Origin: an uncultured Nitrospira sp.
GTDB taxonomy: Bacteria > Nitrospirota > Nitrospiria > Nitrospirales > Nitrospiraceae
Assembly: GCA_902500715.1 (NCBI GenBank)
Contig: CABVRO010000025.1
Coordinates: 1-36,183 of the forward strand
Reading direction: 5' to 3'
Length of the DNA stretch: 36,183 nt
The notes beneath the pieces are model-generated. The model was not told the DNA's origin, did no database searches, and saw only the letters and a list, made by a program, of their open reading frames with translations. Positions 32,756 to 36,183 of this stretch are shown here, piece after piece (positions within the stretch are counted from its first letter, which is position 1; each line of letters begins with the position of its first letter). Made by a program: the position numbers and the translations under genes.

Positions 32756-33789
32756 GGCGTGCGCTCCTGTGTCGAACTGGACGGGGCCGGTTTGGAGAAC
32801 CGATCGAGCGGCAGATACGGCAGCGCACGGTCCGCCCCTTTGCCGTCCAGGACAAATTTATCGATGTGGGGGAGCACGTCTTCAAGGGTCTCGATATAGA
32901 TCCGCTTGCTGATAATGTCTTTCGCCTGGTTGTATTCTTTCAGCGTCGCGAGGAATCGATTGGATTCGCCCTGGGAGCGGTTGAGCCGCGCCTGCGCATA
33001 CCCTTTGGCCTGGTTCACCAACTGGGCCGCTTCACCCTTGGCTTTGGGGGTAATATCGTTGCGATAGCCCTGAGCTTGGTTGATCAGCTTTTCACGGTCT
33101 TCCTTGGCGTTGGTGACGTCCTTGAACGCGGCGGCCACGGCTTCGGGCGGGTCGACATCCTGCAACTGGACCGCGGCAACCTGCACGCCGGTCCTATAGT
33201 CGTCGAGGATGTGTTGGAGAAGTTCCTGCGTGTCGTTCTGGATTTGTGCTTTGCCCGTAGTGAGAGCTTCATCGATTTTGCTCTTGCCGATCACTTCCCG
33301 CATAGAGGCTTCAGCCGCCTTCCCGATGGTCTCGTCGATATCGGCCACATTGAACAGGTACTCGCGTGAACTCTTGATCTTATATTGAACGATGAATTCA
33401 ATCGCCAGGATGTTCATATCGCCGGTCAGCATGAGGGCTTCCTGCGGCACCATTTGTTGGCGCGCCTGCCGATCGGTTCGAAAGCCGATTTCCACCCGAT
33501 GCAACTTGGCCACCTTCGGTTGCAGCACGCTTTCGACGACGGGGATCTTCATGTGTGGGCCGGGATCCACGACGCGCACGGGGATCCCGAAGCGTTTCAC
33601 CACGCCTTCTTCGTCCGGCGCCACAATAAAGGCGCTTTGCCAGATGAGGAAGACTATGAAGGCGACAAGAAGAAGATTGCGGAAACCGCCGGTAGGCAAC
33701 AGATTGCGAAGTTGGCCTTGGGCCTGCTTAAAGGCCTGATCCAAATCGTCGCCCTTCTTGCTCCAAGGGTCTTTGGGGTCCCAGACCAT
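32752..33789 (-). CDS. hflK: HflK membrane protease modulator
   Basis: A 345-aa SPFH protein. A short Asp/Trp-rich cytoplasmic tail (DPKDPWSKKGDDLDQAFKQ) and one membrane helix (about 41-59) lead to the SPFH domain. In HflK fashion this contains GVVKRFG and the DVDPPEAVAAAFKDV segment, followed by a long helix. It is the partner of HflC and FtsH at the inner membrane. ATG 33789 is preferred over the in-frame TTG at 33801, which lacks a ribosome site. A moderate promoter (TTGCTC-17-TAAGGT) is seen at 33862-33834. It is divergent from arsR. FtsH itself is not in the window. Confidence 0.93.
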   Translation of the reverse strand: MVWDPKDPWSKKGDDLDQAFKQAQGQLRNLLPTGGFRNLLLVAFIVFLIWQSAFIVAPDEEGVVKRFGIPVRVVDPGPHMKIPVVESVLQPKVAKLHRVEIGFRTDRQARQQMVPQEALMLTGDMNILAIEFIVQYKIKSSREYLFNVADIDETIGKAAEASMREVIGKSKIDEALTTGKAQIQNDTQELLQHILDDYRTGVQVAAVQLQDVDPPEAVAAAFKDVTNAKEDREKLINQAQGYRNDITPKAKGEAAQLVNQAKGYAQARLNRSQGESNRFLATLKEYNQAKDIISKRIYIETLEDVLPHIDKFVLDGKGADRALPYLPLDRFSKPAPSSSTQERTP

Positions 33790-33833
33790 GTAGTGGCTCA
33801 ATTCAGTAAGGGTGGCAATGTCGCCAACGGATC

Positions 33834-33862
33834 ACCTTAGCAAAGTGAGGACCGGCGAGCAA
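33834..33862 (-). promoter_or_regulatory. Possible hflK promoter
   Basis: Minus strand: TTGCTC (33862-33857), 17 nt, TAAGGT (33839-33834, fits TAnnnT). Start near 33827. Confidence 0.4.
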
Positions 33863-33879
33863 TACATAAAGGCGTCCGG

Positions 33880-33909
33880 TTGACTTATCAAGAATTGTTG
33901 ATGTATATG
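33880..33909 (+). promoter_or_regulatory. arsR promoter with ArsR operator in the spacer
   Basis: TTGACT (33880-33885), 18 nt, TATATG (33904-33909). The palindrome ATCAA-GAATTG-TTGAT at 33887-33902 fills the spacer, so a bound repressor would block RNA polymerase directly. The same arm sequence and spacing recur upstream of arsM. I infer autoregulation by the arsR product, released by arsenite. Confidence 0.7.
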
Positions 33910-33930
33910 TTGGTCATGAAGGGAAGCACG

Positions 33931-34236
33931 GTGCGAAATCCAGCGCGGGCGGCAGAGTTGTTTCACGCGCTTGCGGACCCGACGCGATTGGAGATTCTGG
34001 ACGAGCTGAACGAGGGTGAGTGCTGTGTGTGCGAACTGACGGATCGCCTGCAGGCCGGACAGTCGCGGCTCTCGTTTCATCTGAAGGTACTTAAGGACGC
34101 GGGAATGATTTTGGATCGACGAGAGGGCCGATGGATGTACTACTCCGTGAACGCCGACGTCCTTGCCGAACTTGATGACCTCGTCGATTCGCTCAAGCAG
34201 GCGAAGCGGGTGCGTCGCGCCACCGGCTGCTGTTGA
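33931..34236 (+). CDS. arsR: ArsR-family arsenite-responsive repressor
   Basis: A 101-aa winged-helix repressor. ALADPTRLEILDELNEGE opens the fold. The recognition helix is in SRLSFHLKVLKDAG, and the metal site reads ECCVCEL (Cys31, Cys32, Cys34), matching the ELCVCDL As(III)-sensing motif of E. coli ArsR. A C-terminal TGCC adds two more cysteines. GTG 33931 has AAGGGA six bases upstream. ATG 33916 is in frame, lies six bases after the -10 and could serve as a leaderless start adding MKGST. The co-oriented arsM and acr3 genes confirm arsenic specificity. Confidence 0.9.
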   Translation: MRNPARAAELFHALADPTRLEILDELNEGECCVCELTDRLQAGQSRLSFHLKVLKDAGMILDRREGRWMYYSVNADVLAELDDLVDSLKQAKRVRRATGCC

Positions 34237-34255
34237 TTTTTTTTCTGCCGAATAA

Positions 34256-34271
34256 ATCAATGAAACTTGAT
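34256..34271. promoter_or_regulatory. Second ArsR operator, upstream of arsM
   Basis: ATCAA-TGAAAC-TTGAT: both 5-bp arms and the 6-nt spacing are identical to the operator in the arsR promoter. It lies 22 nt before the arsM ATG, after a run of eight T at 34237-34244. This points to separate ArsR control of arsM-acr3, although no clear -35/-10 pair is visible. Confidence 0.65.
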
Positions 34272-34293
34272 GCATAAAGGAGGAGGCGGCGAA

Positions 34294-35118
34294 ATGGACG
34301 CACAAGCGATTCGAGAGTTGGTCAAGGAAAAATACGGTGAAGCGGCTGCAAGAGCCAAGAGCGGAGGCAGTTCCTGCTGCGGAGCCTCCCCCGCGCTCAT
34401 GAATGTCGATCCGATCACGTCCAACCTGTATTCAGATCAGGAGCGTCAGGGGTTGCCGGCGGATGCCGTGGCGGCCTCGCTGGGCTGCGGGAATCCAACG
34501 GCTCTGGCAGAACTTCATGCCGGTGAGACGGTGTTGGATCTGGGATCCGGCGGCGGCATCGATGTGTTGCTCTCTGCCAAGCGAGTCGGTCCGGCGGGGA
34601 AAGCCTATGGGTTGGATATGACGGAGCAGATGTTGGCGTTGGCCAGAGAAAATCAGCGCGCAGCCGGCGTGGAGAACGTCGAGTTTCTGAAGGGCGAAAT
34701 CGAGCACATCCCGCTGCCTGATCGTTCCGTGGATGTGATCATCAGCAATTGCGTCGTGAATTTGTCCGGCGAAAAGGAGCGCGTGCTGGCGGAAGCCTTT
34801 CGCGTCCTGCGTCCGGGAGGCCGGCTGGCGTTGTCCGACATTGTAGTGCGAGGGGCGATTCCCTCAGAGATCCGACGGAATCTCGAATTGTGGGCTGGTT
34901 GTGTCGCGGGCGCGTTGGAAGAGACGGAGTATCGGGACATGCTGGCCCAGGCGGGGTTCGTCGAGATCGGAATCGAGCCGACGCGCATCTATCAGGCCGA
35001 TGACGTGAAGGAATTGCTGGTCGGCACAGACCTCTCCAGTGATCTGCTCGTGGCCCAAGTCGAGGGCAAGTTCATGAGTGCATTCATTCGGGCCAAGAAG
35101 CCGGCCGTGACGGTCTAA
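34294..35118 (+). CDS. arsM: Arsenite S-adenosylmethionine methyltransferase
   Basis: A 274-aa enzyme that methylates As(III), giving mono-, di- and trimethylarsenicals. The SAM-binding loop LDLGSGGGID is at 81-90. The four cysteines needed by AS3MT/ArsM enzymes can all be matched: Cys28/Cys29 (SSCCG), Cys65 (LGCGNP), Cys153 (ISNCVVNL) and Cys203 (WAGCVAGA). The last two are 50 residues apart, as in human AS3MT (156/206). ATG 34294 has AGGAGGAGG upstream. It sits between arsR and acr3, so methylation and efflux would be induced together. Confidence 0.93.
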   Translation: MDAQAIRELVKEKYGEAAARAKSGGSSCCGASPALMNVDPITSNLYSDQERQGLPADAVAASLGCGNPTALAELHAGETVLDLGSGGGIDVLLSAKRVGPAGKAYGLDMTEQMLALARENQRAAGVENVEFLKGEIEHIPLPDRSVDVIISNCVVNLSGEKERVLAEAFRVLRPGGRLALSDIVVRGAIPSEIRRNLELWAGCVAGALEETEYRDMLAQAGFVEIGIEPTRIYQADDVKELLVGTDLSSDLLVAQVEGKFMSAFIRAKKPAVTV

Positions 35119-35155
35119 TTCCGTCGGATAGCCAGAGCACGAAGGAGCGAAGGTT

Positions 35156-36183
35156 ATGGAACTTGCATTATCGGTCGGTGAGCCGCAGGTGGCTACGAAG
35201 CGGCTGTCGTTCTTTGAACGATATCTCACACTCTGGGTGGCGCTCTGCATGGTGGCCGGTGTGCTGATCGGGCAGGCGATGCCCGGTCTGGTGTCGAGTC
35301 TGCGAGGGGCTGAGATCGGGCAGGGCAGCCACATCAATCTGCCGATTGCCGTGCTGATTTGGCTGATGATTGTGCCGATGATGATGAAAGTCGAGTTTGC
35401 TGCCGTCCGTGACGTGGGCAAGCGGCCGGTCGGCCTGCTGATTACCCTGTTTGTGAATTGGGTGGTGAAGCCCTTCTCCATGGCGTTCTTCGCATGGGTG
35501 TTCTTCCGGTACGTCTTCTCAGCCTGGATCTCACCCGCTGAGGCCGATCAATACATCGCGGGCACCATTATCCTGGCTGCGGCTCCCTGCACGGCAATGG
35601 TGTTTGTGTGGAGTTACCTGACGGACGGAGACCCCGCGTACACGCTTGTCCAGGTAGCTGTGAACGACCTGATCATGCTCGTGCTGTTTGTCCCGATTGT
35701 CGGGTTGCTGGTAAGCGGCGCGTCATCGTTGGCCGTGCCGTTCGATGTACTGTTGTACTCGGTGGCGATTTTTATCGTCATTCCGTTGGTCGTCGGCGCC
35801 GGGCTTCGACTGTGGCTGGTGCGCCGGTATGGACTGCGGTGGATGGAAGAACTGTTTCTGCCCCGATTCGGGCCGGTGACGATCGCGGCACTGCTCCTCA
35901 CGTTGCTGTGCATTTTCGCGTTTCAGTCCCAAAACATCCTGGGGAAGACCGTACATGTCGTGTTGATCGCCGTGCCGATTCTCCTGCAGGTCTACATGAA
36001 TTCCTCGTTGGCCTACGGGCTGATGCATCGGTGGCGGGTTCCCTACGCGATCGCCGCGCCGGGAGCGCTCATCGGGGCCAGCAACTTTTTCGAGTTGGCT
36101 GTGGCGACCGCCATCGCCCTGTTCGGGGCGGAGTCCGGTGCCGCGTTGGCGACGGTGGTCGGGGTGTTGGTGGAAGTGCCGGT
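35156..36183 (+). CDS. acr3: Arsenite efflux pump ACR3 (3' end cut by the window)
   Basis: Inner-membrane As(III) exporter of the bile/arsenite/riboflavin (BART) superfamily. 342 codons are visible out of the usual 350-360, with no stop before the window ends, so only a short C-terminal piece is missing. About ten hydrophobic helices can be seen. The key Cys145 of helix 4 is in AAAPCTAMVFVW, followed by SYLTDGDPAYTL. The conserved Glu of the ninth helix is in GASNFFELAVA. ATG 35156 has AAGGAG about nine bases upstream. It follows arsM by 37 nt in the same operon. Confidence 0.95.
   Translation, partial: MELALSVGEPQVATKRLSFFERYLTLWVALCMVAGVLIGQAMPGLVSSLRGAEIGQGSHINLPIAVLIWLMIVPMMMKVEFAAVRDVGKRPVGLLITLFVNWVVKPFSMAFFAWVFFRYVFSAWISPAEADQYIAGTIILAAAPCTAMVFVWSYLTDGDPAYTLVQVAVNDLIMLVLFVPIVGLLVSGASSLAVPFDVLLYSVAIFIVIPLVVGAGLRLWLVRRYGLRWMEELFLPRFGPVTIAALLLTLLCIFAFQSQNILGKTVHVVLIAVPILLQVYMNSSLAYGLMHRWRVPYAIAAPGALIGASNFFELAVATAIALFGAESGAALATVVGVLVEVP

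Noticed and set aside
34205..34244. Possible arsR terminator: AGC/GCT plus GGTG/CACC stem followed by eight T
   Set aside because: The stem has a G-G mismatch and is separated from the T-run by eight bases; the T-run may instead be an upstream promoter element.
1..36183. CRISPR arrays, transposases, phage genes, tRNA or rRNA genes
   Set aside because: No regularly spaced direct repeats, no transposase or integrase motifs, and no cloverleaf or rRNA-like segments were seen on either strand.

Overview
The window is GC-rich bacterial chromosome, densely packed with single-copy housekeeping genes. I see no insertion sequence, prophage, CRISPR array, tRNA or rRNA. The gene set suggests an aerobic Gram-negative chemolithotroph of the Nitrospira type (Nitrospirota). 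It includes an MsbA-like exporter, a 31-residue COX24/bS22-like ribosomal protein, a split ATP synthase, zapB-zapA-(6S)-rny, HflKC and an arsRM-acr3 cluster. That placement is an inference from gene content and protein style, because no database search was possible.

Layout. 241-3009: a SERCA-like Ca2+ P-type ATPase. 6087-3016 (minus): a probable operon of the tiny basic ribosomal-type protein, a 72-residue unknown, an MsbA-like ABC exporter and a secreted phosphoesterase. 6263-8457: a small lipoprotein coupled to nadB (NAD synthesis). nadB runs 95 bp into a convergent lytic transglycosylase gene. 11539-9174 (minus): pabB-pabC for p-aminobenzoate and folate. 11720-13584: atpI-atpB-atpE-atpF, the membrane half of the H+-ATP synthase, with no F1 genes following. 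18345-13591 (minus): rlmN, an active/inactive pair of M16 peptidases, and larE.

18457-20694: a large soluble lytic transglycosylase (Slt) ending in a terminator that abuts a consensus promoter for zapB-zapA (cell division). Behind zapA is a 560-bp gap holding a long rod-shaped hairpin, the best candidate here for 6S RNA. It is followed by rny (RNase Y), ymdB (phosphodiesterase), xseA-xseB (exonuclease VII), tlyA (rRNA methyltransferase) and a nucleotide-sugar epimerase. 27883-31887: a rhodanese, CutA, a membrane-anchored M23 peptidase and formate-THF ligase (fhs). 33789-31895 (minus): hflK-hflC. 33931 to the end: arsR, arsM and acr3 (cut by the window edge). Two copies of the same ATCAA-N6-TTGAT palindrome lie upstream of arsR and arsM.

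The window does not show an obviously new multi-gene system. The points most worth following are regulatory or translational. They are the unannotatably short bS22-like gene, the structured RNA behind zapA, an apparent AUU start for RNase Y, the paired ArsR operators, two promoters placed to make leaderless mRNAs, and a recurring AGCGAA element inside promoter spacers. Also notable are a PabB with the anthranilate-synthase-type PIAGT motif and a detached Fo operon.
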